DNA of 64,000 nt from Halobacteriales archaeon QS_4_62_28. Lineage in GTDB: Archaea; Halobacteriota; Halobacteria; Halobacteriales; Haloarculaceae. Of the stretch, positions 16,875 through 26,141 are shown in pieces. Under the pieces are notes generated by a model that was not told where the DNA came from, did no database searches, and was given only the letters and a program-made list of their open reading frames with translations. The stretch covers positions 167,586 to 231,585 of the forward strand of contig PXRO01000037.1 in NCBI GenBank assembly GCA_003021685.1, read 5' to 3'. Each line of letters begins with the position of its first letter. The first letter of the stretch is position 1. Position numbers and translations under genes: made by a program.

Positions 16875-17749
16875 GAGCGATCAGCACCCTCGTCGATACG
16901 CTCGTGTTCCTGCTCTTGCTCGGGGGCGCAGTCACGACACTCGTCGTCGGCACAGCGGGTCTGCAACCAGCGGCCGACGACCGGGCCGACGAGACGGCCC
17001 GGGTGGTCGCGACGACGACACAGACGTTCGAGTACGAACTGACGCCGCCCGACGGGTCAAAGGATGACATCAGCTACGACCACGTCGACAATGCGAGTCT
17101 CCGGCGAACGGCCCACGGAACGACGGCCGGGTTGCTCGGGACGGCTGCACTCTCGGCCACGACGGTCGACAATGAGCGGATAACGCCGGCGAGTCGCGGT
17201 TTCGAGCGGGTCGTCCGAAACGAGACGAACGGAGTCCTCAGTCAGCGTGAGACCGCGACCGCCGTGACGGCGACCTGGGAACCCTACGCCGACGCACCGA
17301 TTGCCGGCACTGTCCAGGTCGGCCCAGAACCGCCCCGGAGCACCGACGTTCACGCGTCGACGTTGACAGTCGACAGCGGCGTCGATCCAGTCCGCGAGCG
17401 CGCACTCGACGCGGCGAGACGAGATGGATACGATGGCGTCGCGCGCGTCGTCGCGTCCGCTGTCGTGACGGGACTGTTCCCGCCGACGGAGACCCGCGTC
17501 GTCCTTCACGGTGACACGCCCGTCGATACCCTGGCCGCCCACCGGTACCGTCGCCTGGCACGACTCACGAGCGCACCACGACTCGACATCGACCAATCGT
17601 CGGTCGAGCAGATGAACCGTCAACTCGCCGGCGCGCTCGCCGACCGTCTCGCTCACGACGTGCGCCAGCGGTTCCAGTCTCCCACAGAGGCCGCGCGGGC
17701 CGTCTCGACGGGCGAGGTCCGGATCGTCGTCAGGACGTGGTCGCCGTGA
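16871..17749 (+). CDS. Exported subunit with N-terminal helix (DUF7284-like)
   Basis: 292-residue protein; N-terminal hydrophobic helix (residues ~7-30, STLVDTLVFLLLLGGAVTTL) then a large hydrophilic domain rich in T and R with a central AxRxxGYDGVARVVASAVV helix. MRAISTLVDTL also resembles a pseudopilin N-terminus (Ser-Thr-hydrophobic). ATGA overlap at both ends. No enzymatic motif seen. Confidence 0.7.
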   Translation: MRAISTLVDTLVFLLLLGGAVTTLVVGTAGLQPAADDRADETARVVATTTQTFEYELTPPDGSKDDISYDHVDNASLRRTAHGTTAGLLGTAALSATTVDNERITPASRGFERVVRNETNGVLSQRETATAVTATWEPYADAPIAGTVQVGPEPPRSTDVHASTLTVDSGVDPVRERALDAARRDGYDGVARVVASAVVTGLFPPTETRVVLHGDTPVDTLAAHRYRRLARLTSAPRLDIDQSSVEQMNRQLAGALADRLAHDVRQRFQSPTEAARAVSTGEVRIVVRTWSP

Positions 17750-20700
17750 TGGACGACCGTGCCAGGGTTCCCTTCGCGCTGCTTGGAGTGCTCCTCCTCG
17801 TCAGCAGCGCGACGCTTGCGGCGACGATCCAGCCCCGGCGGCCGCCGACTGACGGCGAGGTCGCAGTCACCATCGACCAGACGACTGCATCGACCCAGAC
17901 GACGGTTCGGGAATCGGTCGTCGATGCGAGCGAGGCAGCCGCGGCCAATCCCGTCATCGAGCCTGCAGACACGACCGCTGGAGCGGTCCTCAACGACTCG
18001 ACGGCGTTCCGAGACGCTCTGCGTCTGCGGATCTACCTGACTGCTCGTCAACGTCTCGGACAGGCGACGGCTCATCAGGGCGACGTGACAACCACTGCCT
18101 CGCTGCCGGGAACGGGGACCGAGCGCGCGCTTCGCGACGCCAAGCGCCGCGTCCGGATCGAGCAGGTCGGTGAAAACGAAACGACATTGCGGGTGACGCT
18201 CCACAATATCACGCTGACGACGCGTCGCAACGACCGCGTGCTCCATAGAAGGACGATCACGCCGACGGTTGCGGTTCAGACGCCCGTTTTACCTGCTCAC
18301 GAACGCGTCCAGACCTACCAGCAACGGCTCGACGCCGGTGTGACGAAACCCGGACTCAGCCAACGGCTGACAGCACAACTGTATGCGCTGGCGTGGTCGC
18401 GGGGCTACGTCCAGTACAGCGGTGTCCCGATCCAGAACGTCGTCTCGAACCAGCACGTCGGTGTCGCGACCAACGCCGCGTTGTTGAAACTCCAGCGTTC
18501 GACAATCGGCCACAGCGACCCCCGGGGACGGCACACGCTCGGCGTTGCGGCCGCGCGTGCGACAACCGACGACCTCACTGTGGCGACAGGCCGCGACTCC
18601 AGGGTAACAAAAGCACTGCTCGACGGGCCGACCAAGCCCGCTGATAGCGAGATCCAGGGGGTGGAAAAATCGAACCGAACCGGACCCGACGACGAGACCC
18701 GGATCGGCGTCAATGGGACGGCAGACAGCGCGCTGCTGGCCATGCTCGACGATAGCCGGATCGAACGGACTATCAATTCGACCTACAGTATCGAGGCCCG
18801 GGCGGTCACACACGTCGAGACAGAGAGGCGAGGCACGTCGAAACCGCCAACAAGCCCAGGAAATAACTGGACGAAGGTCGGCGAACGCCAGAATCAGACC
18901 CAGTGGAACCGGAACGTGACGATTCAGCCGCCGTCGACAGCCGGGGACTGGCATCCATTCGAAACCTATAGCCGACAGACGATCACCCGGACGGAAACCG
19001 GGTACGTCTGGGAGCGCCGAGTCGAGACGGCCAACGGCAGCAAGCGGCGGCAGCGAACGACCTGGGCCAACGAGACCGCCGTCCGGAACATCAGCGTCGC
19101 CGTCGTGGGCCGTCATACAGGGGGTACGCCCGCACCGAACCGACCGATCAGCACGGCCCACGAACGGGGTGCCGGGCCGCTGTCCGGGCCGAACCTCGCC
19201 GGTGTTCGTGAGCGTGCGATCCGGCGGACGATCAACGGCCCCAGGGAACGAGACGACATCCTCGACGGTGTCGTGACCGGGACGCTCGGGACGGCGAACA
19301 CGACGATATCGCTCGCGCAGCCTGATACCATCTCCGAGTGGGTGTATCGCGACCTCATGACGTTTCGCGAGCAGGTTCGAGCGGTCAATGTCACGATGGA
19401 ACGAGGAAAAATCGGGACCTACGAGGAGAATCCGCCAGCCGCGCTCGCGAAGCGTCTGGAGCAGCGCCGGGCCGCGCTGCTCGACGCGCCGGCGCGCTAC
19501 GACAGTGCCGCGACGAAGGCACGAGTGGCTGTCCGAGCGGCGTATCTCGACGCCGTCAGTGCGAAACTGGAAGCGCGGGCCGAGGACCGCCGAGACCACG
19601 CATCCTCGTTCGACGCGGCGTTGCAAGACAGCGGGACTTCCCTCGACAGCCTGCAGGATGGACTGGAGGCCAGGGAGCGACCGCCGGCGGAGCACCAGCC
19701 GCGACTCGACGGTCTTGGCGGCCCGGTACGACTCAGTGCCGACACTGCACCGGCCTACCTCACCCAGGCCCGGTTGACCAGCGAACAGATCCCGGCGGTG
19801 GACGGCCGATCACATCCGCTGGTCGTACGAAACATCAACGTCTTCAGCGTCCCACACCAGCAGGCCACAGATAGTGCCGTCGACGGGCTTTTCGGCACCA
19901 ACAGCGGGGTCCGACTCGATACTGCGGCCCGGACGCTCAACGCGACCAATGCAACCGTCCGGACGCTCAACACCAGCGCTCTGGACGATTCGACCGTACG
20001 CAGCCGGCGACAGACCGCAAACGAGACGACGACGGTGCTGGGAGCCGTCAAACTGCGACGGCAACAGCTGTTCCTTCGGAATCGCGTCGCCACTGCGAAC
20101 CGGTACGTGATGAGGGGCCAGCAATCAGTGCTGGCAGACAGTGCTGGCATCGAAGGCGCGACGATCCGGCGGTTACTCGTCGAAAAGGCGCTCCTGCCGT
20201 GGAACACGACGCATGCCCGCGCGCTGGCGCTGGCAAACGGGTCTGCGACGCGGCGACTCGTCACGCTCACGGGCGACCACGCGAACCTCTCGGTCGCCCA
20301 GCGTGACAAACTCGCCATGCGACTGAACGCGTCGCTGTCGGAGCGGTTGCAGGACGAAAAGGGACGCCCGGACACGGACACTGTCAACGAGAGTCGGTCG
20401 GCGACCCACTTGGTCGCACGGGAACTGGCGCGTGAAGTCGCGTCCCGGAAAGCAGCGCAGGCCACGAAGCGAGCGTACGGGAAGGCATTGAAGCGCTCGT
20501 TCGGCGCGATGCCCTCGGGGCTCCCGCTCGCGCCGGCCCCCAGCTACTGGTATGCCACGATGAACGTCTGGCACGTCGACGTCAGGGGTGAGTACGCTCG
20601 TTTCGGTGTGCGGGCCTCGCAGGGCCGACCGACGACGCCCGGTGGTGAGTTCAGTTACGTCCGTGACGGAGCCCCCGTCACACTGGACGTAAACCAGGAC

Positions 20701-20856
20701 GGGCGGCCGGAACGTCTGGGGCGGGCGACGCGAGTCTCCTTCAACGTCTCGGCGACGGTTCCAGTCGTCGTGCCACCGGGTAAGACCGGTGTCGGCGACG
20801 TGAACGGCGTCACGGTCGAACAGTCGTCTGGCTGGCCCGACCCCGGCGGAGAGTGA
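17749..20856 (+). CDS. Very large exported subunit, 1035 residues (DUF7286-like)
   Basis: Starts MDDRARVPFALLGVLLLVSSATLAATIQP, a signal-anchor helix, on the last base of the preceding stop. The remaining ~1000 residues are predicted outside the membrane: many Asn-x-Thr/Ser sequons, long helical stretches of A/R/E and a C-terminal region (about 930-1035) with aromatic YWYATMNVWHVDVRGEYARFGVRAS. It is the last gene of the operon and far larger than any pilin, so it is more likely a structural or adhesive component of the extracellular part. Unusually high N/T/R content compared with neighbours. No known domain recognised. Confidence 0.75.
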   Translation: MDDRARVPFALLGVLLLVSSATLAATIQPRRPPTDGEVAVTIDQTTASTQTTVRESVVDASEAAAANPVIEPADTTAGAVLNDSTAFRDALRLRIYLTARQRLGQATAHQGDVTTTASLPGTGTERALRDAKRRVRIEQVGENETTLRVTLHNITLTTRRNDRVLHRRTITPTVAVQTPVLPAHERVQTYQQRLDAGVTKPGLSQRLTAQLYALAWSRGYVQYSGVPIQNVVSNQHVGVATNAALLKLQRSTIGHSDPRGRHTLGVAAARATTDDLTVATGRDSRVTKALLDGPTKPADSEIQGVEKSNRTGPDDETRIGVNGTADSALLAMLDDSRIERTINSTYSIEARAVTHVETERRGTSKPPTSPGNNWTKVGERQNQTQWNRNVTIQPPSTAGDWHPFETYSRQTITRTETGYVWERRVETANGSKRRQRTTWANETAVRNISVAVVGRHTGGTPAPNRPISTAHERGAGPLSGPNLAGVRERAIRRTINGPRERDDILDGVVTGTLGTANTTISLAQPDTISEWVYRDLMTFREQVRAVNVTMERGKIGTYEENPPAALAKRLEQRRAALLDAPARYDSAATKARVAVRAAYLDAVSAKLEARAEDRRDHASSFDAALQDSGTSLDSLQDGLEARERPPAEHQPRLDGLGGPVRLSADTAPAYLTQARLTSEQIPAVDGRSHPLVVRNINVFSVPHQQATDSAVDGLFGTNSGVRLDTAARTLNATNATVRTLNTSALDDSTVRSRRQTANETTTVLGAVKLRRQQLFLRNRVATANRYVMRGQQSVLADSAGIEGATIRRLLVEKALLPWNTTHARALALANGSATRRLVTLTGDHANLSVAQRDKLAMRLNASLSERLQDEKGRPDTDTVNESRSATHLVARELAREVASRKAAQATKRAYGKALKRSFGAMPSGLPLAPAPSYWYATMNVWHVDVRGEYARFGVRASQGRPTTPGGEFSYVRDGAPVTLDVNQDGRPERLGRATRVSFNVSATVPVVVPPGKTGVGDVNGVTVEQSSGWPDPGGE

Positions 20857-20889
20857 TACTGATTTGTGTGACGCCGCTGTAGGTCGCCT

Positions 20890-21318
20890 ATGCTCAGAGG
20901 CGAATTCGAGGACGCGGGCGAGCGCTCGCCTGCCGCGTTGCAACGAGCGTACGAGCAACGGCTCGCTGCGGTCGTCGAATCGGTGGGAATCAACCGTGTC
21001 GTCGAGGAAGTCGGTCTCGACCGGGCGACGGTTCAGGCCCTGCTCGACGAAGGGTCGCCCGACATCGAACTCACTGAGGCCGCCGCGATCATCGCACTCG
21101 ACGACGAGTCGCCGCCGGCAGACACCATAGAAGCGGAGGCCCGCGACATCCTGCTGATGGGGATGACGACGGCCGTTCTCGACGTCGAGACGCTGGCTTC
21201 AGGCGTCGATGGTGAACTCGAACCCAAAGAAATCCAGCAGAAAGTCGAGGGCCGCTTCCCGATGACCGTCGCCGAGTACGCGCTGCTCCATCAGTACATC
21301 GAGCAGCGCAAGGGGTGA
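20890..21318 (+). CDS. Helical protein, DUF5791-like
   Basis: 142-residue soluble helical protein. Residues ~28-60 (VVESVGINRVVEEVGLDRATVQALLDEG) look like a helix-turn-helix or small DNA-binding fold, followed by a conserved-looking EAAAIIALDD and a C-terminal RFPMTVAEYALLHQYIE. No Cys, no membrane segment. The stop codon lies within 3 nt of the next start region, so it is probably co-transcribed with the epimerase-like gene. Role unknown; a DNA-binding activity is only inferred. Confidence 0.75.
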   Translation: MLRGEFEDAGERSPAALQRAYEQRLAAVVESVGINRVVEEVGLDRATVQALLDEGSPDIELTEAAAIIALDDESPPADTIEAEARDILLMGMTTAVLDVETLASGVDGELEPKEIQQKVEGRFPMTVAEYALLHQYIEQRKG

Positions 21319-21320
21319 GG

Positions 21321-22214
21321 ATGCGCGTCGCGATCCTTGGCTGTGGCTACATCGGACTGGAGCTGTGCCGGCAACTGACCGAGGCCGGCCACGACGTGGT
21401 CGGCGTCCGTCGCTCCGAGGGCGGCGTTTCAGCCATCGAAGACGCAGGTGGGACAGCCGTCCAGGCCGACGTGACCGATCCGGACGGGCTGTCAGCAGTC
21501 CCTGCGGTCGATGCCCTCGTCTTCGCCGCCAGCTCCGGCGGTCGCGGGGCCAAAGCGGCCCGGCGGGTCTACGTCGACGGACTCGAAACGGTCATCGACC
21601 ACTTCGGCGCGCGTGACGACCCACCTGACCGGCTCGTCTACACGTCGAGTACGGGCGTCTACGGCGACCACGACGGTGAGTGGGTCGACGAGACGACGCC
21701 GCTACATCCGACGACCGACAAGACTCGCGTCCTCGCAGAAGCCGAGCGCGTGGCCCTGGAGACGGCCGGCGAGGCGGGCATCGACGGGACCGTCGCACGC
21801 TTCGCGGGCCTGTACGGTCCAGACCGCTACCGGCTGGAGCGTTACCTGGAGGGGCCAGTGACCGAGGGGTATCTCAACATGGTCCACCGGGACGACGCCG
21901 CCGGAAGCGTCGCGTTCGTCCTCACCGAGGATCTGGTTCGGGACGGCGTCGTCCTCGTCGTTGACGACGAACCGGTCGACAAGTGGACCTTCGCCGACTG
22001 GCTGGCCGACCAGTGTGGCGTCCCTGCACCGCCCAAACAGACGGAAGCAGAGCGGTTGGCCGACGACAGCCTCTCGGAGACTGTTCGTCGCCGGATACAG
22101 ACCAGCAAGCGATGCACAAACGAACGGCTTCGATCACTCGGCTATGCGTTTGTTCATTCGACCTATCATTCCGGCTACCGGGACGCTATCGATGCCTATC
22201 TGGCGACGGAGTAA
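21321..22214 (+). CDS. NAD(P)-dependent epimerase/dehydratase-like SDR
   Basis: 297-residue atypical short-chain dehydrogenase, Rossmann start MRVAILGCGYIGLELC (GxGxxG at 8-13). YTSSTGVYGDHDG carries the catalytic Ser/Thr and substrate loop region; the YxxxK motif is replaced by TDKTRVLAEAE, so activity may be altered or the protein may be of the SDR_a5/YeeZ type, which shares the GCGYIG start. Start at the ATG three codons after a GTG that overlaps the upstream stop. Substrate unknown. Confidence 0.82.
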   Translation: MRVAILGCGYIGLELCRQLTEAGHDVVGVRRSEGGVSAIEDAGGTAVQADVTDPDGLSAVPAVDALVFAASSGGRGAKAARRVYVDGLETVIDHFGARDDPPDRLVYTSSTGVYGDHDGEWVDETTPLHPTTDKTRVLAEAERVALETAGEAGIDGTVARFAGLYGPDRYRLERYLEGPVTEGYLNMVHRDDAAGSVAFVLTEDLVRDGVVLVVDDEPVDKWTFADWLADQCGVPAPPKQTEAERLADDSLSETVRRRIQTSKRCTNERLRSLGYAFVHSTYHSGYRDAIDAYLATE

Positions 22215-22275
22215 GACAATGTTCGGCTAAATCGGGGGAACCTTCTTAATCAGTGCCGATGAAAACTGTGTCTGT

Positions 22276-23454
22276 ATGCCGCTTTGGCAAGTGGGTGGTC
22301 TGCAGCGTGAACTCGAGAGCATCACTACGTTCGCGCGTGAGTCCCCGCTGCTGGCCGCGCTGATCGTCGTCGGACTCCTGCTTACACTGATCGGTATCCG
22401 CGTTGCAATCGGGCGACTCCGCCGATCACCTGGCGAGCGCCTCAAGCAGTTGCTGGGCAAGACCGAAGCAGTCGCTGTGCTGATGCATCCTAATCCCGAC
22501 CCGGACGCGATGTCGTGTGCACTCGCCGCTGCCCGACTCGCCAGTCGGGCCGGTTCAGACCCGACACTGTACTATTCGGGTCAGATTCGACACCAGGAAA
22601 ACCGGGCGTTCCAGACCGTCCTCGACTTGGATTTCAATCACATCGAGGCCGCGAGTGAAATCGCCGAAGAGGCAGTCGTACTCGTCGATCACAACAGCGC
22701 CCGCGGGTTTCCCGGTGCCGAGGGGATCGACCCGCTTGCCGTGGTCGACCACCACCCCGGTGGCGGTGGCGGTGAGACGTTCACCGACGTTCGAACGGAG
22801 TACGGGGCCTGTGCGACCATCTTTGCCGAGTACTTCGAATCACTCGACTGGAAGTTGATCGATCCCGAGGTCGAGAACGTCGACGCCGACGGCGACCTCA
22901 TCGATCCGGAAGTCGCGACAGGTCTCCTCTATGGTATTCAATCGGACACGAAACAGCTCACGAAGGGGTGCTGTCCAGCCGAGTTCGCGGCGGCCGAGTA
23001 CCTGTACGAAGGAATCGACGAGGACCTGCTCGACCGGATCGCCAACCCACAGGTCGACGCCGAGGTGCTCGAGGTGAAAGCACAGGCGATCACGGATCGA
23101 GAAATAAAAAACGCCTTCGCGGTCAGCGATGTCGGCACGGTGTCGAACGTCGACGCAATTCCACAGGCTGCCGACGAACTACTCCGACTCGAAGGCGTGA
23201 CCGCTGTGGTCGTGATGGGCAGGAAGGGGGATATGCTCCACCTCTCTGGTCGGTCCCGCGACGACCGGGTCCACATGGGCAAGACTCTGGAGGCTGTCGT
23301 CGAAGACATCCCGATGGGATCGGCCGGTGGGCACGCTCGGATGGGCGGAGGGCAGTTGTCGGTCGATCACATGAACGGTATCGGCCCGGGCAGCGGCGTT
23401 GCCATGACCGATTTCAAGGGCCACCTGTTCGACGCAATGGCCGGTGAGGTCTGA
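22276..23454 (+). CDS. Membrane-anchored DHH/DHHA1 phosphoesterase
   Basis: 392 residues: one hydrophobic helix at about 25-46 tethers a cytoplasmic DHH domain (about 63-230) and a DHHA1 domain (about 290-390). Metal-binding motifs are intact: HPNPDPDAM (71-79), VDHN (137-140), DHH (158-160). The DHHA1 signature GGHARMGGG (about 352-360) is present. Family members cleave short nucleotides such as oligoribonucleotides, pAp or cyclic di-AMP. Membrane attachment recalls GdpP-type c-di-AMP phosphodiesterases, though PAS and GGDEF domains are missing here. Monocistronic or weakly linked to the aldo/keto reductase 48 nt downstream. Confidence 0.88.
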   Translation: MPLWQVGGLQRELESITTFARESPLLAALIVVGLLLTLIGIRVAIGRLRRSPGERLKQLLGKTEAVAVLMHPNPDPDAMSCALAAARLASRAGSDPTLYYSGQIRHQENRAFQTVLDLDFNHIEAASEIAEEAVVLVDHNSARGFPGAEGIDPLAVVDHHPGGGGGETFTDVRTEYGACATIFAEYFESLDWKLIDPEVENVDADGDLIDPEVATGLLYGIQSDTKQLTKGCCPAEFAAAEYLYEGIDEDLLDRIANPQVDAEVLEVKAQAITDREIKNAFAVSDVGTVSNVDAIPQAADELLRLEGVTAVVVMGRKGDMLHLSGRSRDDRVHMGKTLEAVVEDIPMGSAGGHARMGGGQLSVDHMNGIGPGSGVAMTDFKGHLFDAMAGEV

Positions 23455-23502
23455 TCGCGGTTCGATCTGGCGCTTTTTTGTCGTCGGACCCGAAGCTGCA
23501 GT

Positions 23503-24588
23503 ATGGCAACCCAGTCGGCGACGTGGGCATACCGAGAGGCTCACGACGACTTTGCACGCACGTACTTCAGGCGCTTCAGCGACTGCGTCGTCTCGAGTAT
23601 CGGGATGGGGACCTACCTCGGTGACCCGACCGACGAACGGGACGACCGCTACCGCGAGGCCATCGAAGACGCGCTTCGCTCGGGGATCAACGTCCTCGAC
23701 ACGGCGATCAACTATCGTCACCAGCGTTCCGAGCGCGTCGTCGGCGACGCCATCGCCGAAAGCAGCGTCGACCGGGAGGCGATCCTCGTCGCGACCAAGG
23801 GTGGCTTCGTCCCCTTCGACGGCGAGCGGCCGGACGATCCGGCCCAGTATATCCGTTCTACGTACCTCGATACCGGTATTATCGACCGCGACGATCTGGC
23901 GCGGGGCCAGCACTGCATCGCGCCGGGGTTCATCGATGACCAGATAGACCGGTCACTGGACAACCTCGGACTGGAGACGATTGATCTCTACTACGTCCAC
24001 AACCCGGAGACACAGCTCACCGAACGCTCTCGTGGGGCCGTCTACGAGCAACTCGAAGCGACGTTCACTCGCCTCGAAGAGCGGAGGGCGGCGGGCGACA
24101 TCAGGCACTACGGCGTCGCGACGTGGGAGGCCTTGCGCGTGTCGGCGACGGCGGAGAACTACCTGTCGCTGCCGGAAATCGTCCGGCGCGCACGAGCGGC
24201 GGCCGACGCTGCCGGCAACGAGACGACCGGCTTCCGTGGCGTGCAACTCCCCTTCAACGTCCAGATGGCAGACGCATTCACCATCGAGTCCCACGAGGGT
24301 GCCGAGGGGCCACAGTCGGCACTGTGGTTCGCCCACGACGCCGAACTGTCGGTCTTTACGAGTGCATCGCTCATGCAAGGCAAGCTTGCAGACGGCCTCC
24401 CCGGCCAGGTCGCGGCGAAACTCGACGGTGAGACGAGCGCCCAGCGTGCGATCAATTTCGCCCGCTCGGCACCCGGTGTTGCGTCTTCGCTCGTCGGAAT
24501 GGGGTCGCCAGACCACGTCACCGAGAACGTCGCGGCTGGCCGCTTCGAACCGCTGGGTGCAAGCGCGTTCGACGCTGTCTTCGAGTGA
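23503..24588 (+). CDS. Aldo/keto reductase
   Basis: 361-residue NADPH-dependent aldo/keto reductase, (beta/alpha)8 barrel. Catalytic tetrad visible: D66 and Y71 in NVLDTAINYRHQRSER, K99 in ATKGG, and His in DLYYVHNPE. The C-terminal SAPGVASSLVGMGSPDHVTENV is the cofactor-binding part of this family. Longer than the ~310 average because of insertions around FVPFDGERPDDPAQ and the HCIAPG loop. Its TGA stop is the first triplet of repeat copy A. Substrate unknown. Confidence 0.9.
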   Translation: MATQSATWAYREAHDDFARTYFRRFSDCVVSSIGMGTYLGDPTDERDDRYREAIEDALRSGINVLDTAINYRHQRSERVVGDAIAESSVDREAILVATKGGFVPFDGERPDDPAQYIRSTYLDTGIIDRDDLARGQHCIAPGFIDDQIDRSLDNLGLETIDLYYVHNPETQLTERSRGAVYEQLEATFTRLEERRAAGDIRHYGVATWEALRVSATAENYLSLPEIVRRARAAADAAGNETTGFRGVQLPFNVQMADAFTIESHEGAEGPQSALWFAHDAELSVFTSASLMQGKLADGLPGQVAAKLDGETSAQRAINFARSAPGVASSLVGMGSPDHVTENVAAGRFEPLGASAFDAVFE

Positions 24589-24671
24589 TACTGCCGGCTG
24601 TAACTGTTTCAAGATATTCGCGACTCCGGGGTCGCGAAATCATTGACAGACTCACAGCCGGTAGTATGAAC
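24586..24671 (+). repeat. Stop-codon palindromic element, copy A
   Basis: 86 nt. Outer arms ATACTGCCGGCTGT (24589-24602 region) and ACAGCCGGTAGTAT near the right end pair with one mismatch; an inner hairpin TTCGCGAC-TCCGGG-GTCGCGAA lies in the middle. Left end is the TGA of the aldo/keto reductase, right end is TATGAAC. Copy B (27234) has the same plan with different bases that still pair, so the fold rather than the sequence is kept. Confidence 0.75.
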
Positions 24672-24681
24672 AGCCTCTCGG

Positions 24682-24849
24682 TCACATCTCCTGCCACTCG
24701 GTGCCACACTCCCGACACACTCTCACTTTCCCGATTTCGTCGGGATCGTTACGCGTCGATAGCTCTTCGTCACAGGCTGTGCAGGCGAGTCGTCCGTAGT
24801 TGTCTTTCTCGAGATCCCCGGCACGCAATCCCGACCGTACTGACTCCAT
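24682..24849 (-). CDS. Small zinc-finger protein (HVO_0758-like)
   Basis: 55-residue protein too short for most gene callers. It reads MESVRSGLRAGDLEKDNYG, then CTAC (C23/C26) and CREC (C45/C48), i.e. two CxxC knuckles forming one zinc ribbon, and ends GTEWQEM. Haloarchaea encode many such micro zinc fingers; I recall this one as the HVO_0758 type. Length, codon use and knuckle spacing all support a real gene. It is convergent with the aldo/keto reductase and divergent from the MFS gene. Confidence 0.8.
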   Translation of the reverse strand: MESVRSGLRAGDLEKDNYGRLACTACDEELSTRNDPDEIGKVRVCRECGTEWQEM

Positions 24850-24930
24850 ACCCGGCTGTGGGAGGGCCGACAGTAAAAAGGCTCGCGCCGTATCGCAACC
24901 CTTGTCACCGTCAGCGACGCACAGTGAGGT

Positions 24931-26103
24931 GTGTCTCGGCGAACCGTCTTCGGGTCGCTGCTCGGGTTGGTCTTCCTCGTCAACCTCGCACGCGTCGTGT
25001 TTGCACCGTTGCTAGAGCCACTCGGTAGTGCCTTCCAGGCCAGTGACGCGGCACTCGGGACGGTTGCCACGCTCGCGTGGCTGGGCAGTGCGATCCCACG
25101 GATCCCGACGGGCTACCTGCTCACGCGGTTCTCGCGCGGGCGGGTCATCGTCGTCTCGTCACTGGTTCTCACCACCGCAGCCGTCGCCACGTCCATCGCG
25201 AACAGCGTCTCGACGGTCATGGTCGGTGCGTTCCTGATGGGACTGGCGAGTGGCACGTATTTTATCGCCGCCAACCCGCTGGTCAGCGAGTTGTTCCCCG
25301 GCCGCGTCGGGACGGCGCTCGGGGTCCACGGCACTGCGAGTCAGACTGCCGCAGTCAGCGCGCCGGCAATCGTTATTGCCGCCATCGCCGCTGGCGACTG
25401 GCGAACCGTCTTCCAGGCGATCGCCGTCGCGGCCGCACTCTCCGGTGTCTCCTTCGGGCTGACTGCCCGGCGAACAGATATGCCAGACGCCGGCGGCGAG
25501 GACACGGCGTTCCTGGCAGCGACCCGCCACCAGTGGCGGATCATCCTGGCCGGCGTCGCCGTCATCGGCGTGACGGGACTGGTCTGGAACGGGCTGTTCA
25601 ATTTCTACGTCAAATATCTCATCGCCAAAGGGCTGACGAGCACGGATGCCAACCAGTTACTCACGGTCGTCTTCGGTGCCGGCGTCCCGGCCTTCTTCAT
25701 TACTGGCCGTCTCGCAGACGAGGTCCCCGTGGTGCCGTTGCTCCTCTCGATAATCGGGGGCTTCCTCCTCTGTGTCCTCCTCTCGACGGTGCTCAGTGGC
25801 TTCCTGGCATTGGCTGTCCTCAGTGCGGTCATGGGGTACGTGATCCATAGTCTCTTTCCCGCCGTCGACACCTACCTGCTTGGCTCACTGCCCGACCACC
25901 ACCGCGGCAGCGCTTACGCCGTCTACAGCGGCTCGATGATGATCATCCAGTCCTCCGGAAGTACGATTGTCGGCACCCTCTCGTCTGCCGGCTATCGCTT
26001 CGAAACGATCTTTACCGGACTGGCGGTCGTCCTGGCCCTCGTGCTTCTCTCACTCGCTGGGATGTACTTCGACGGTCGATTCCCGGCCGGAGCGCAAGCG
26101 TAG
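24931..26103 (+). CDS. MFS transporter
   Basis: 390-residue major facilitator superfamily permease with 12 hydrophobic segments in two sets of six separated by a short cytoplasmic loop (about residues 175-200). The GYLLTRFSRGRV stretch (about 61-72) is the loop 2-3 motif of MFS; a second copy, GRLADEVPVV, follows helix 8. GTG start at 24931, with no ATG near the first helix. Resembles nitrate/oxalate-formate-type MFS in overall plan, but substrate cannot be read. Confidence 0.87.
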   Translation: MSRRTVFGSLLGLVFLVNLARVVFAPLLEPLGSAFQASDAALGTVATLAWLGSAIPRIPTGYLLTRFSRGRVIVVSSLVLTTAAVATSIANSVSTVMVGAFLMGLASGTYFIAANPLVSELFPGRVGTALGVHGTASQTAAVSAPAIVIAAIAAGDWRTVFQAIAVAAALSGVSFGLTARRTDMPDAGGEDTAFLAATRHQWRIILAGVAVIGVTGLVWNGLFNFYVKYLIAKGLTSTDANQLLTVVFGAGVPAFFITGRLADEVPVVPLLLSIIGGFLLCVLLSTVLSGFLALAVLSAVMGYVIHSLFPAVDTYLLGSLPDHHRGSAYAVYSGSMMIIQSSGSTIVGTLSSAGYRFETIFTGLAVVLALVLLSLAGMYFDGRFPAGAQA

Positions 26104-26141
26104 GCACGCAGTTTTTGCGTTCAGAGTCCAAGAGGGAGGTG

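Noticed and set aside
20854..20895. TGATACTG after the 1035-residue gene as a fourth stop-codon element
   Set aside because: Shares only the first eight bases; no CCGGCTGT, inner hairpin or TATGAAC end.
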